From Candidatus Aminicenantota bacterium (GTDB lineage Bacteria; Acidobacteriota; Aminicenantia; Aminicenantales; Aminicenantaceae), in the NCBI GenBank assembly GCA_020348385.1, contig CP070750.1, positions 3,427,521 through 3,472,231 of the forward strand: a DNA stretch of 44,711 bases, given 5' to 3'. Of the stretch, positions 25,927-34,941 are shown piece by piece. The position numbers were made by a program, and so were the translations under genes. Under the pieces are notes generated by a model that saw only the letters and a program-made list of their open reading frames with translations, was not told the DNA's origin and ran no database searches. The stretch's first letter is position 1. The number at the start of each line of letters is the position of its first letter.

Positions 25927-27219
25927 CTAAAAATCATAGGTGATAAATCCACCGAGAAACAAAGCGCTTCTTCTAGCTATTCGGGGATCATTCGAAGTTC
26001 TTTCCCAAAAATCCACAGTCAATCCCAAACCCGTATTTGAAATAATTCTGATTACCGTCCCAACTCTATGGGTGCGATACTTATCCCTTCGAAGGATCTC
26101 CAGATAACTCTCATCCGGGAGACGGATCAACGTCGTCTCAGGATATCTGTTATCGCCATTGAAAAAATCGTAATCTAATCTGAAAAACTGGGTTAAGTAA
26201 TACGATAGCCCGGCTCCGTACATATATTCTACATAAAATGCGTTGTTTGTCCAGTAAGAAATCCGGGCATCTTTGATATAACGCCCACGGAGGTTGAGGC
26301 GATTCATCCGAGCTTCCACGTTTATATTCCCGATAGGCCCAGCGAAGTATTTTTTGGTGCCGAGTTTTGGAGTGAGTTTTTTGAATCCCAAAGATATTGT
26401 CCCTCTAACGTCTCCAAGGATCGGAAATCTCACGCCCGAAGAAACCTGATAGGAATAGGAATCTCTCCATCGCGATTCTTCATATTCGAAAGTATAATCT
26501 GTATATCCTCCCGTTATAAACATAAAAATCTCTGGACGAAGCATGTAATAAAATTCTCCGCTGATACTTTTTTCCGTGCGATTCAATTGTCTGGAATAAT
26601 AGATCTCTTCTTCTTGCTCCAAGTCATCCTCGAATTCAAACTTTCTTATCCATCCCGTTATTCCTATAGATGTCTCTCGTGCCGATTCATAAAAAAACTG
26701 CCCGGTGAAACTATTCAATATCTGATTGGCTCGCACATCAAATTCACTGGATGCTCGTCTGCGAGCCTTGTCGTATTGGTAAGTACCAGAAAGAACAAAA
26801 CGGTTGAACATATTAAATCTGATTGTGGGTGAATAAGCAAAGTTCAGAGACCTCTCCCTCTCTGTTTTCACGTAATAAACGTATTCGGGATTTATCGAAA
26901 AATCCAGAATAATCCAATTCCTAAAGAGCACATAGGTATTCAGAACAGGAGAAATTGTGGCTGTTGCATCTGCGATCGGGCCTGAATCATCTTGCTGTCG
27001 GTATATATTATTATCATAGCCGATGCGCTGAAAATTGATTACAGGATAAATCCTGAACGGCCCGATTTGCCATCTGGTTAAATTCTCGATTAGATCCCTC
27101 TGCTGATTGAAGGTGCGATAGGCCTGACCTGAGACCTTTGGCGGAGCGATAAAATAAATCAGGCACAGGGTCAGGAACAAAAAAACTGAATAAAAACTAA
27201 TCTGTCGAATTCTTTTCAT
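25927..27219 (-). CDS. Outer-membrane beta-barrel of the polysaccharide locus
   Basis: A signal peptide (ISFYSVFLFLTLCLIYFIAP) is followed by about 400 residues of alternating hydrophobic-polar strands, rich in Tyr and Arg, such as FVLSGTYQYDKARRRASSEF, ISGEFYYMLRPEIFMFITGG and GLSYYLTQFFRLDYDFFNGD. It ends in Phe (GGFITYDF), the barrel insertion mark. The likely number of strands (16-18) suits a channel, or a secretion partner that replaces the missing outer-membrane part of the exporter. I chose the ATG at 27219 because it gives the signal peptide directly; a TTG at 27237 lacks a ribosome site. Located between the BY-kinase and the flavoprotein gene, so probably part of export. No family name can be given from motifs alone. 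Confidence 0.78.
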   Translation of the reverse strand: MKRIRQISFYSVFLFLTLCLIYFIAPPKVSGQAYRTFNQQRDLIENLTRWQIGPFRIYPVINFQRIGYDNNIYRQQDDSGPIADATATISPVLNTYVLFRNWIILDFSINPEYVYYVKTERERSLNFAYSPTIRFNMFNRFVLSGTYQYDKARRRASSEFDVRANQILNSFTGQFFYESARETSIGITGWIRKFEFEDDLEQEEEIYYSRQLNRTEKSISGEFYYMLRPEIFMFITGGYTDYTFEYEESRWRDSYSYQVSSGVRFPILGDVRGTISLGFKKLTPKLGTKKYFAGPIGNINVEARMNRLNLRGRYIKDARISYWTNNAFYVEYMYGAGLSYYLTQFFRLDYDFFNGDNRYPETTLIRLPDESYLEILRRDKYRTHRVGTVIRIISNTGLGLTVDFWERTSNDPRIARRSALFLGGFITYDF

Positions 27220-27237
27220 TTTTATCAGTAACTCCAA

Positions 27238-28401
27238 CTAATCATTAACAATCTGGCTTTTTAGAATTTGCAAAAACGGGATGCGCTTCATCAAAAGCAG
27301 AAGAAGATCGCTATGCCAATCAAAGTCTCCCCTTTCCTGGACAAGGGGAATAATCCCATCGGATTGGATAAACTTAAAGATTTTTTCGATTTGTCTATCA
27401 CTGAGTTTTGCACAGAATTTTCTGACTTTATAGCCGATGCGTATCTCCTTTTGGAGGCTCTTTTTCCATAATTTTTCATATTCTGCCAGACTGTTTTTTG
27501 TAAAATCCCCTTTCTCAAATCCCCTCAACACAACTCCGGAGGCAATTTCTGAACAAACCAGCCCAAAATAAATCCCCCCTCCTGTTGTCGTTTTCACATG
27601 TCCCGCTGCTTCCCCAAGAACCAAGACTCTTTCACCATACGTTTTTGACGTTAGGCCCTGGGCAATGGGTTTGAATTGGACGCGCGTTCTGTCTAAATTT
27701 TGTAGATGGGAGGGAAAGTGTTTTTCGATCAAGCGCTGGAAGCATCCTTCTGGATCGGATTCGGTAATCAAGCCAACTTTTACAATTTTAGGGCCTATCG
27801 GCACTAGCCAAGCAAAAGCTCCTGCTGCGATGTCTTTTCCAAGAAACATGTGTGTGCAATCCACCGGCCCAAGATCCAGCTCAGCCTGGGCACCATGGAG
27901 AAAATCTTTAGGATATCCAAGGTCGAGTTTCTTGTGAAGGCTGTAATTGACGCCTGTCGCGATCAGCACTATCTGGGCTGTAAACTTCGTCCGCTGTTTA
28001 CCGTTAGTCCCTGCCCACACTTGAACAGAATCATTATCTACATGAATGTTTTCCACCTTGCTGTCGCACTGTATTTTGACTTTCCTCTCCTCGATGTCAC
28101 GCGCAATGGATTTGTCGAACCGTTCCCTATCAACAATATAGGCAAAAGGATCCGGATGTTTATAATATATAATGTTTGAATCGGGAGATACAATTTTAAT
28201 CTCCCTGATTTTCTTCAATACAGACTCCTCGGAGAGCTGAAACTCTGAAAATACCTCTCCCCCCACAATACCAGCGCAGGTAATATGTTTGCCTACCTCG
28301 CTCTTTTTTTCTAAAACAAGTACATCCAGACCTTTTTCTGTCAATATTTTCGCTGCATTCAGTCCGCTTGGACCGGCACCAACTACGATTACATCATGCA
28401 T
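27238..28401 (-). CDS. Geranylgeranyl-reductase-like FAD oxidoreductase
   Basis: The N-terminus is a dinucleotide fold (MHDVIVVGAGPSGLNAAKIL, G-x-G-x-x-G), the FAD-binding mark. Later segments FAYIVDRERFDKSIARDIEE, KIVKVGLITESDP, and GEAAGHVKTTTGGGIYFGLV are the pattern of the geranylgeranyl reductase family, which saturates double bonds in isoprenoid chains. I chose the ATG at 28401, preceded by AAGGAAG, as the true start. Inside a polysaccharide locus, a likely substrate is the polyprenyl carrier: partial reduction would give a dolichol-like lipid. This is inference. Other flavin oxidoreductases of the family act on menaquinone or sugar intermediates, so the substrate is open. Confidence 0.82.
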   Translation of the reverse strand: MHDVIVVGAGPSGLNAAKILTEKGLDVLVLEKKSEVGKHITCAGIVGGEVFSEFQLSEESVLKKIREIKIVSPDSNIIYYKHPDPFAYIVDRERFDKSIARDIEERKVKIQCDSKVENIHVDNDSVQVWAGTNGKQRTKFTAQIVLIATGVNYSLHKKLDLGYPKDFLHGAQAELDLGPVDCTHMFLGKDIAAGAFAWLVPIGPKIVKVGLITESDPEGCFQRLIEKHFPSHLQNLDRTRVQFKPIAQGLTSKTYGERVLVLGEAAGHVKTTTGGGIYFGLVCSEIASGVVLRGFEKGDFTKNSLAEYEKLWKKSLQKEIRIGYKVRKFCAKLSDRQIEKIFKFIQSDGIIPLVQERGDFDWHSDLLLLLMKRIPFLQILKSQIVND

Positions 28402-28486
28402 TGTATCTTCCTTTTCTCGCATCCTGGCAGCACTCCCTATTATACAGCAAACTCCCCTCTCCACAAGTTCGAATCCATTTTTCTAC

Positions 28487-29608
28487 CTAGACTTTTTCAT
28501 TTTCTATAACTGCCGTATATAACGTCTCGATTTTTCGGGTAACCACACTAGCCTCGTAGTTTTTTTTCGCCTTTTCCCTATTCTGATCTTGAAACTTCTT
28601 CAATAGCTCTTTATCCTCGAGCAGATTCCTTGCCGCTTCGAAGAAATCCTTTGGATCCATGCTGTCGATAATAAACCCATTTTTGTTGTTCTCCACAATT
28701 TCCGGGATGGCTGCTATGGGTGTACTAATCACAGCCAATCCTGCTCCCATTGCCTCAAGGAGCACAACCGGGCATCCTTCTCCATAATGAGTCGGAAACA
28801 AAAGGATATCGCTGCCTTCTAGGATATTTCGTTTTTCCTCACCGGTGATAAATCCCGTCATTCTCACATAATCTTCCAGTCGATTTTTCTCAACATAATT
28901 CTTCAGGCCATCGTACTCTGGTCCATCCCCTGCAAAAAAGAAATAAAAATCCTTGTATCCGTGGTCTACGAGCAATTTCACAACCTGTGCTGCGATATAT
29001 ATTCCTTTCGCCTCAACAAAACGTGAGATAAAGAGCAAATATATCCGGGAGTTAGTGCCTGTGCCATCGTTTTTCTTTTTTTCAAAATTCCCCTGGTACA
29101 TCGTTGTGATAACCTTGATTCTCTCCGGGCAAAAATCCATTTTCTCCAATTGATGCTTGAACTCGCTGGCCAACACAAGGATCATTGCGGCTTTTTTGTA
29201 TGTCTTATTCACCAGCGTTCGATAAAAAGGATTTTTTGTCATTTTGGCCGCCAATCTGCTATCCCAACCATGAAAGATGACAAGGATACGTTGGGGGTAG
29301 AATCTATTGATCAGCATCATGTACAAGCCATCTCTAATCATCGCCAAAATCTTGAAGGATGGATTAAGATGAACAAGGCTGTATCGATGGCTCTTCAATC
29401 TTTTTCTCAGTTTAAGGAAGTCGCCCAACAAATAATTCAGGCGCTTCAGTACGTTCCGGTTGCCAGGCCTATTCGCAACGATAAAATGATCCACTTCAAA
29501 GCTTGGATCGAGGTTTTCGATCAACATCTGGCAAAAGTCTACAACGCCTCCTTTCCCTTGCATGGAAGGAGAAAGGAATAAAACCTTCTGGGGAGACATC
29601 AGATTCAT
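28487..29608 (-). CDS. GT4-type glycosyltransferase
   Basis: The N-terminal Rossmann part starts LFLSPSMQGKGGVVDFCQML, with the G-G-V motif common in GT-B enzymes. The C-terminal half has ISRFVEAKGIYIAAQVVKLL and the family signature FPTHYGEGCPVVLLEAMGAG, with the E-x7-E motif for nucleotide-sugar binding. Length of 373 residues is usual. It adds one sugar of the repeat unit at the cytoplasmic side of the membrane. The ATG overlaps the stop of the upstream membrane protein by four bases; an in-frame ATG at 29599 is also possible. The donor and acceptor cannot be told from sequence. Confidence 0.9.
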   Translation of the reverse strand: MNLMSPQKVLFLSPSMQGKGGVVDFCQMLIENLDPSFEVDHFIVANRPGNRNVLKRLNYLLGDFLKLRKRLKSHRYSLVHLNPSFKILAMIRDGLYMMLINRFYPQRILVIFHGWDSRLAAKMTKNPFYRTLVNKTYKKAAMILVLASEFKHQLEKMDFCPERIKVITTMYQGNFEKKKNDGTGTNSRIYLLFISRFVEAKGIYIAAQVVKLLVDHGYKDFYFFFAGDGPEYDGLKNYVEKNRLEDYVRMTGFITGEEKRNILEGSDILLFPTHYGEGCPVVLLEAMGAGLAVISTPIAAIPEIVENNKNGFIIDSMDPKDFFEAARNLLEDKELLKKFQDQNREKAKKNYEASVVTRKIETLYTAVIENEKV

Positions 29609-31044
29609 TCGGTATTTCCTTGCGTCTTCTCTGCGTCTTTTGCCATTTTCAATCTTATGGTGAATCCTGCCAACATAAAGTAGATAAGAGGAAGCAAGTC
29701 ATCAATAAAGACAGCCCAGTAAGAAATGCTCTTTATCAACATCACAAAGGAAAATCCCACCACTCCTAATCCGAAGGATTTCCAATAGGGTCTATTTTCT
29801 GACCTAAAATAGCGAGCGGCCTGAATCAGGATTAGAAAAAAAAGGAACAGGTAAATAAACGAACCTGTGTATCCCACTTGCAAAGCTAGCCATGACAATC
29901 CAGGAACTCCGTATTCGATTGGCAGCGCTTCGGTTTCCCTTAACGTTGTTTTGAGGCTTTCAAACCGCGTCTTGATATAACTTCCTGGGCCAAGCCCAAA
30001 CAACAAGCCCCGCCACCCTTCTTCCTCTAGAATTTGGAAGACTGTGATCGTAGTTGACAATCGGCCAGCTGACCGCCCTTCATATCTCTGCATGGTGTAG
30101 CCGTAAAGAAAATCCCTTGTATAGCTGAGGTCTACCTCACCTCCAATGGTGCGCTGGGGATTGAGGGTAGGCAAAAATTTGATCGACAAATATCCCGTTA
30201 AGATAATGACCACTGCAGCAACAGCCACATACACGACAGTTTTCTTAAACTGTTCTTTCATGAAGATAATAAAAAACATGACAACAACAGGAGTATATAT
30301 GATCAATGCCCTTTTCCCTCCAACCAATCCAAAGGCGATGAAACCTAATGATAATATCGGATATATCAACGAGGGTTTATAATAGAAATAAAAAGCAATT
30401 AAAAAACTTATCGCTATCAATGGGAGCACAGCTGAGACTCCTCCCCCATGCGTATCATAGGTTCCTATCGCAGACTCTCCCTGCCCGTATATGGTAAGTT
30501 TAATGAATGCTGTCGGGATCTGTATGATGAACAAAAAGATCAATACTTTGTTCACCGCCAGCATGAATTTTTCATCAAGATCAAGATTAATGATGGCCAG
30601 AAACAAAATATAAAAACGGAGTAACAATCTAAAAAAAAGCAAGGCATGCATGATTGAGGATTCATTCAAAAGACAAGAAATCACACCAACAAGAATCAGT
30701 GCAAAAAAGACACCCTTGAATTTCAGGCAGATTTTTTCTCTCCTCCATAACTTGAGGGTGATGGCTTTCAAAAAAAGGAGGAGAAAGATAAATTCATTCA
30801 GCCAATTAATCTGGGGCAGTAGAAATCCGTAATCCTCTAACGAAGCCCCAAAAAAAGCGACTACAAAAATCACGAGGAAAGAAAACATATTGGATCTGAG
30901 AACAAGGAATACCGCAAATGCTCCAACAACTATAAGAATAAGATAGACATTAACATAAACAATGGAAAAGGCAAGAATTGCCGTTGTCATAGTAATCGCA
31001 AAAAACAGGAAAAGGTTTTTCCGGTTCTTGAGTATTTCTATCAT
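29605..31044 (-). CDS. Second O-antigen polymerase-like membrane protein
   Basis: About eleven membrane segments; VVAFFGASLEDYGFLLPQIN and later LFGLGPGSYIKTRFESLKTT, with the G-x-G-P-G-x-Y pattern found in the periplasmic loop of Wzy-like polymerases. The region IEYGVPGLSWLALQVGYTGS resembles the loop before the last helices of these proteins. It probably joins repeat units at the periplasmic side. At 479 residues it is the usual length. Four-base overlaps link it to a glycosyltransferase on either side (31041 and 29608), so expression is tightly coupled. It differs clearly from the ligase-like protein at 22097. Confidence 0.82.
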   Translation of the reverse strand: MIEILKNRKNLFLFFAITMTTAILAFSIVYVNVYLILIVVGAFAVFLVLRSNMFSFLVIFVVAFFGASLEDYGFLLPQINWLNEFIFLLLFLKAITLKLWRREKICLKFKGVFFALILVGVISCLLNESSIMHALLFFRLLLRFYILFLAIINLDLDEKFMLAVNKVLIFLFIIQIPTAFIKLTIYGQGESAIGTYDTHGGGVSAVLPLIAISFLIAFYFYYKPSLIYPILSLGFIAFGLVGGKRALIIYTPVVVMFFIIFMKEQFKKTVVYVAVAAVVIILTGYLSIKFLPTLNPQRTIGGEVDLSYTRDFLYGYTMQRYEGRSAGRLSTTITVFQILEEEGWRGLLFGLGPGSYIKTRFESLKTTLRETEALPIEYGVPGLSWLALQVGYTGSFIYLFLFFLILIQAARYFRSENRPYWKSFGLGVVGFSFVMLIKSISYWAVFIDDLLPLIYFMLAGFTIRLKMAKDAEKTQGNTE

Positions 31045-32171
31045 TGAAGACTTCTCAAAAATATTTCTAGCTTAGAGAGCTGTTTTTCCCAACTGTAGTT
31101 CATTTCGACAAAATCCCTCGTTTCTTCCTCGATTTTCCTCAAATTATTTTTTTGAGATTTGGCTTCGCTAATCGCCCGAGCAATATCTTCTGAACTGGAC
31201 GTCTTTGCCCAAAAAGCAAAATCCTTCCCATTGAGCACGCTCGTGTGTGCTGGGATCTTCGTTACAATCACTGGCTTGCCGCAAGCTAAATACTCAAAAA
31301 GCTTGATAGGTGAACTGGTGTTCCAGGCAGGCCATTCTGGAAAAGGGAGCACCCCCGCGTCCACTCTGTTGATAAAGTCTGGGACTTCCTCGTAGGGAAC
31401 CGTTTGGTTGAAAAACACTCTATCTTCCAATCGCAGCTGATTGACCAGTTTCCTCAACTCTTCCATTTCTTCACTCGAACCCAGTAGAAACAACTCGATA
31501 TCCGGGTCATTCAATATTCTCATTGCTTTTACGATGTTATGAATCCCTCTTTTATGGGCAAATTTGCCGTGATACATCAACCGGAATGTAGTCCTGCTTT
31601 CCGCTGAATGGGAAGGTTTAAATATGTCAATATCTACACCCGAACTCCAAACAGAACATTGATGCGGGGGAATAGAAAACATCTCTTCACAATACTCTCT
31701 CATCTCCTCGGTGATGTATGTTATGCCATCAAAGTGGCTTGCGGCTATTTTCAAGGATTTCCGAAAAAAGTAATTATTGAGTTTTTTCTTCAAGTAATTT
31801 TGATCCACAGGCAACGTGCGGATATCCAAAACCAGTTTGAAATTATTCTCGTTTCTCAACTTTATCAGTTTTTTTAAAAGCCACGGATTACTGGAATTGA
31901 TAAACACCACGTCAATCGTTTCTATCTCATCGAGGCCTTTGACAAAACGGAGATGCTGATAAAACAGATAAAGAGTTTTAAGAAAGGGAAGATTTATCTT
32001 GTCCAGATATGTCACTTGGGCGCTAAAATCCTCGTACTTTCTCTTTTCTTTCCGGAACGTTGTGACCACATGGACTCTGTTATTTTTCTCTAAATACTTA
32101 AGCGTGGCTAATCTCGCGGAGACGTTCAAGGCAACGTCAAACTCTTTGTCAAGAAACCATAGAATTTTCAT
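31041..32171 (-). CDS. GT4-type glycosyltransferase
   Basis: A GT-B fold enzyme of 376 residues. The N-terminal domain begins KILWFLDKEFDVALNVSARL, and the middle part has GVDIDIFKPSH, a typical interdomain segment. The C-terminal domain contains YHGKFAHKRGIHNIVKAMRI and VPYEEVPDFINRVDAGVLPF, then SPIKLFEYLACGKPVIVTKI, which holds a shortened E-x-x-x-x-x-x-E site (only one of the two Glu is clear). The overlap with neighbours on both sides is four bases. It adds a sugar to the growing repeat unit; specificity unknown. Confidence 0.88.
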   Translation of the reverse strand: MKILWFLDKEFDVALNVSARLATLKYLEKNNRVHVVTTFRKEKRKYEDFSAQVTYLDKINLPFLKTLYLFYQHLRFVKGLDEIETIDVVFINSSNPWLLKKLIKLRNENNFKLVLDIRTLPVDQNYLKKKLNNYFFRKSLKIAASHFDGITYITEEMREYCEEMFSIPPHQCSVWSSGVDIDIFKPSHSAESRTTFRLMYHGKFAHKRGIHNIVKAMRILNDPDIELFLLGSSEEMEELRKLVNQLRLEDRVFFNQTVPYEEVPDFINRVDAGVLPFPEWPAWNTSSPIKLFEYLACGKPVIVTKIPAHTSVLNGKDFAFWAKTSSSEDIARAISEAKSQKNNLRKIEEETRDFVEMNYSWEKQLSKLEIFLRSLQ

Positions 32172-33250
32172 GGAAAAATCAGGTCGACAATTTTTGCCAT
32201 ATTTTCTTCGAAAGTGTGCTTCTCGAAAGCGTATTCCTGGGCCCTCTCCCCCATTTCCTCTCTCAATTCTTTGTTATCTGTCAATTGTTTCACATCATCG
32301 ATCATCTGCTCAATACTCCCCGAACAGAAGCCAATTTTGTTCTTCCTCAAGATCCCATCGGGATCCACATACAAACTGACAACGGGAACCTTTCTCATCC
32401 ATGCCTGAATAAATGTATTCGGAAAACCTTCGCTAAGGCTTGTATTCACAAGAATATGTGACTTGCCTAAAAAAGCGTTCACCTCCTCATGACTAATTTC
32501 TCCCAAATATTCCACATTGGTCATACCTGAGATCATCCTGTCAATTTTTTCTTGGTATGAACGACTCCCCTCTCTCCCGATCATCACAAAGCGAATGTCC
32601 TTTCGTCCCTCAAACTCTTGAGCAAGAGGAATGAAACATTCTGCTTTTTTGATGGGTTTAATATTGGATATCCAGACAACCCTGAGAGGAGGGCTTTTGC
32701 TGATTTCATCCTGGGGAAGTTTATCAAAATTGGGGACAACCAGATCACTTTCCCTTCCGTAGTTTTTTTTAAGAAGTTCATTCTGATCATGAGTCTGAGC
32801 AATGATATAATCCACATTTCTGATACTGTAATCTGCGAATTTTTTATCGATATAACCAAAAAGGGAAAAGCCGAATCGAAAGTGGAAGCGGCTCACACAA
32901 CCCTTACTCGAAATGTGCCATATTGTTTTGCCCCCATGTTTTTTCTTGTAATAGCAACCCACAGCTAGATAGGGAAGTTCTCCCCTCTGGTAAATAATGT
33001 CTGGTTTGATCTGCTTCAAATAGCGGTAAATTTTTCTAGAATAAGTGAACTTGAACCACGTTTGCAGCATAGATTTCTGGGTCAAGAACAAATTTTCATA
33101 CTTTGCCTCGTTCCTGAGATTTTCTTTAAGAATGCCGTAAATCGAGTGCTCCTCCCTTTCCAAATATTTGGCTAAAAGGCTCATCTGATATTCCGCCCCA
33201 CCAACAACTTTCTTTGATATCCCGGGGCTGAACAAAATCTTTTTTTTCAT
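32168..33250 (-). CDS. GT4-type glycosyltransferase
   Basis: 360 residues. The N-terminus has ILFSPGISKKVVGGAEYQMS, with the V-G-G-A-E pattern of GT4 acceptor loops, followed by PDIIYQRGELPYLAVGCYYK. The C-terminal half carries VVWISNIKPIKKAECFIPLA and VNTSLSEGFPNTFIQAWMRK, where the usual second Glu of the E-x7-E motif is Gln (F-I-Q-A-W), a change that may affect donor binding. It lies 5 bases after the upstream glycosyltransferase and overlaps the next gene by four. Function as a glycosyltransferase is likely, its activity less certain than that of its neighbours. Confidence 0.85.
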   Translation of the reverse strand: MKKKILFSPGISKKVVGGAEYQMSLLAKYLEREEHSIYGILKENLRNEAKYENLFLTQKSMLQTWFKFTYSRKIYRYLKQIKPDIIYQRGELPYLAVGCYYKKKHGGKTIWHISSKGCVSRFHFRFGFSLFGYIDKKFADYSIRNVDYIIAQTHDQNELLKKNYGRESDLVVPNFDKLPQDEISKSPPLRVVWISNIKPIKKAECFIPLAQEFEGRKDIRFVMIGREGSRSYQEKIDRMISGMTNVEYLGEISHEEVNAFLGKSHILVNTSLSEGFPNTFIQAWMRKVPVVSLYVDPDGILRKNKIGFCSGSIEQMIDDVKQLTDNKELREEMGERAQEYAFEKHTFEENMAKIVDLIFP

Positions 33251-33255
33251 AAAAA

Positions 33256-34404
33256 TTATCTTTTTTGTGATCTTATATTATTTTCCAGATGAAACAAAAA
33301 AGTTTTTTCAAAATTTAATATTTTCTTCTTCGTCGCACCAGTCCCTTTAACCAATCGACTGTAAAGATCTTTATCATTTTTGAGAAGTTCCATCTTATCC
33401 ACAAATCCTTCTATATCCTCTGGATTAGCCAGCAATCCGTTTATCCCATCTTCAATTATTTCAGGAATCCCCCCAACATCAGAGGCTACGATAGGTGTTT
33501 CCATAAGCATAAATTCAAGCGCCACTTTCCCGAGTCCCTCGGATCTGGATGGCATAATCCCCAAATCTGCATCCTTTATATAGGAATATATATCTTGATT
33601 CGACATAAAGCCCAACATATGCAAGTTATTTGTGGATTCTCTCTTTTGCAGTTCATTCAATTCATTTAAGTAGGGTCCCTCGCCTATGATATAAAAGGAA
33701 ATTTCCTTATCCGTTGTTTTGGATATGATTTCTATCAATCTATCGACACCCTTCACAAAAGCCAATCGACCGATGAAAAGCACCCGAAAGTTGGGATCCT
33801 TTCTTATCACCGTGGGGACGAGTTGTGTCTCGGATACTTCCTCATACTTCGGAAAATAGAGCTCGCATTTTTTCGAGCATCCCAGTTTTTCTAAAATCTG
33901 GATGTTGCCTTCGATCCGGGAATAAATACCTTCAAACAGCCTCTCACCAAGAACAATTAACCTGTTCATATAAGTATGTTTTTCTATATATCCAGCCAAA
34001 AACAGATGAATTTTCTTTCGAAATAGAAATGCGTACAACATAGTCGTGACCAGGTAGTACAGGTTGGTTATGAATATGATGCGTTTTGGATTTGTCTTTA
34101 CAAAGCAACGAAAAAGAATGAACTGATTCCTAAGAATTTTTAGGATATTCGTCACTTTTTTCTTCGAATACTGATCGATCACTTTCAAGTCCAGATTTTC
34201 TTCAGGGGAATAGTGGGCATTTCTCCTGCCAACAGTCAAAACCGAAAAGCGATAGTCTTTTTTGTCTCTTAGGAGATCAACGATCTGCTTGAAATAAGAC
34301 ACCTGTCCATCGTAGAGCATGTAATCCCCATTTTCGTAAATGGCCTTGTACTCCTTTATACAATCTCCCTGTTTGATAAAAAAAACACTCGATCTTTTTT
34401 TCAT
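33256..34404 (-). CDS. GT4-type glycosyltransferase
   Basis: 382 residues. The N-terminal domain begins with a stretch (SSVFFIKQGDCIKEYKAIYE) less typical of GT4, then turns into FLAGYIEKHTYMNRLIVLGE. The C-terminal domain is canonical: LFIGRLAFVKGVDRLIEIIS, YIIGEGPYLNELNELQKRES, and SRSEGLGKVALEFMLMETPI with E-x7-E, then VGGIPEIIEDGINGLLANPE. The ATG has AGGTGG almost in contact with it. It opens the tight group of genes that run to 28487, and the sequence just upstream (34405-34494) is a short A/T-rich gap without visible signals. Confidence 0.9.
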   Translation of the reverse strand: MKKRSSVFFIKQGDCIKEYKAIYENGDYMLYDGQVSYFKQIVDLLRDKKDYRFSVLTVGRRNAHYSPEENLDLKVIDQYSKKKVTNILKILRNQFILFRCFVKTNPKRIIFITNLYYLVTTMLYAFLFRKKIHLFLAGYIEKHTYMNRLIVLGERLFEGIYSRIEGNIQILEKLGCSKKCELYFPKYEEVSETQLVPTVIRKDPNFRVLFIGRLAFVKGVDRLIEIISKTTDKEISFYIIGEGPYLNELNELQKRESTNNLHMLGFMSNQDIYSYIKDADLGIMPSRSEGLGKVALEFMLMETPIVASDVGGIPEIIEDGINGLLANPEDIEGFVDKMELLKNDKDLYSRLVKGTGATKKKILNFEKTFLFHLENNIRSQKR

Positions 34405-34494
34405 CCACCTATTACTTTTCGAAATCGCTTTTTACTTTTTTTTTATTTTCCGAAGGCGAGGCTGAACGGATTCGATGCGGGGCCTTCAGTAAAA

Positions 34495-34941
34495 CTAGGT
34501 TGAAGATTTCTTATTATCCTCTGGTTCCTGTTGTTGGACAACCCTTGCGGGATTGCCCATCACTGTTGAAAACGGAGGGACATCCCTCATGACAACCGAA
34601 CCCGCTCCAACAATGGAATCTCTCCCGATCCTAACACCGGGAAGAATGACTGAATTCACAAAAATCCTTACATTATCCTCGATGACCGTTTCGACCTCTT
34701 CTGCCATCGGTCGATATCCCGTATGACTCAACACATATGTCCCGCTAGCGATATTCACATTGTCCCCGATTGTGATCTTTCCTCTCCGGACATCCAAACG
34801 GGCATCTGAGCTTATAAAACAGTTCTTTCCTATTGTGATGCCCATAAATCTGTAATATCTGATTCTCACGAAGGATATCCATTTTACGGCTCTGCTTCTT
34901 GTTTTATGTGCAAAACGTCGCATTAGTCCAGATTCTCCCAT
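34495..34941 (-). CDS. Hexapeptide-repeat O-acyltransferase
   Basis: Left-handed beta-helix of repeated hexapeptides: ITIGKNCFISSDARLDVRRG, ITIGDNVNIASGTYVLSHTG, then VIEDNVRIFVNSVILPGVRI and GRDSIVGAGSVVMRDVPPFS, ending VMGNPARVV, the usual closing motif of sugar and serine acetyltransferases. It likely adds an acetyl group to a sugar of the polysaccharide. At 148 residues it is a short form. The start at 34941 overlaps the end of the SGNH gene by 19 bases; an ATG at 34923 in a TAATG arrangement is also possible. The SGNH hydrolase upstream might do the opposite reaction. Confidence 0.88.
   Translation of the reverse strand: MGESGLMRRFAHKTRSRAVKWISFVRIRYYRFMGITIGKNCFISSDARLDVRRGKITIGDNVNIASGTYVLSHTGYRPMAEEVETVIEDNVRIFVNSVILPGVRIGRDSIVGAGSVVMRDVPPFSTVMGNPARVVQQQEPEDNKKSST

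Noticed and set aside
15030..32412. The string TGCCTGAATA appears at several places (16311, 20066, 24912, 32401, and TTGCCTGAATT at 15028)
   Set aside because: At four of them it encodes Ile-Gln-Ala in coding regions on the minus strand, so the recurrence is best explained by codon use and chance.
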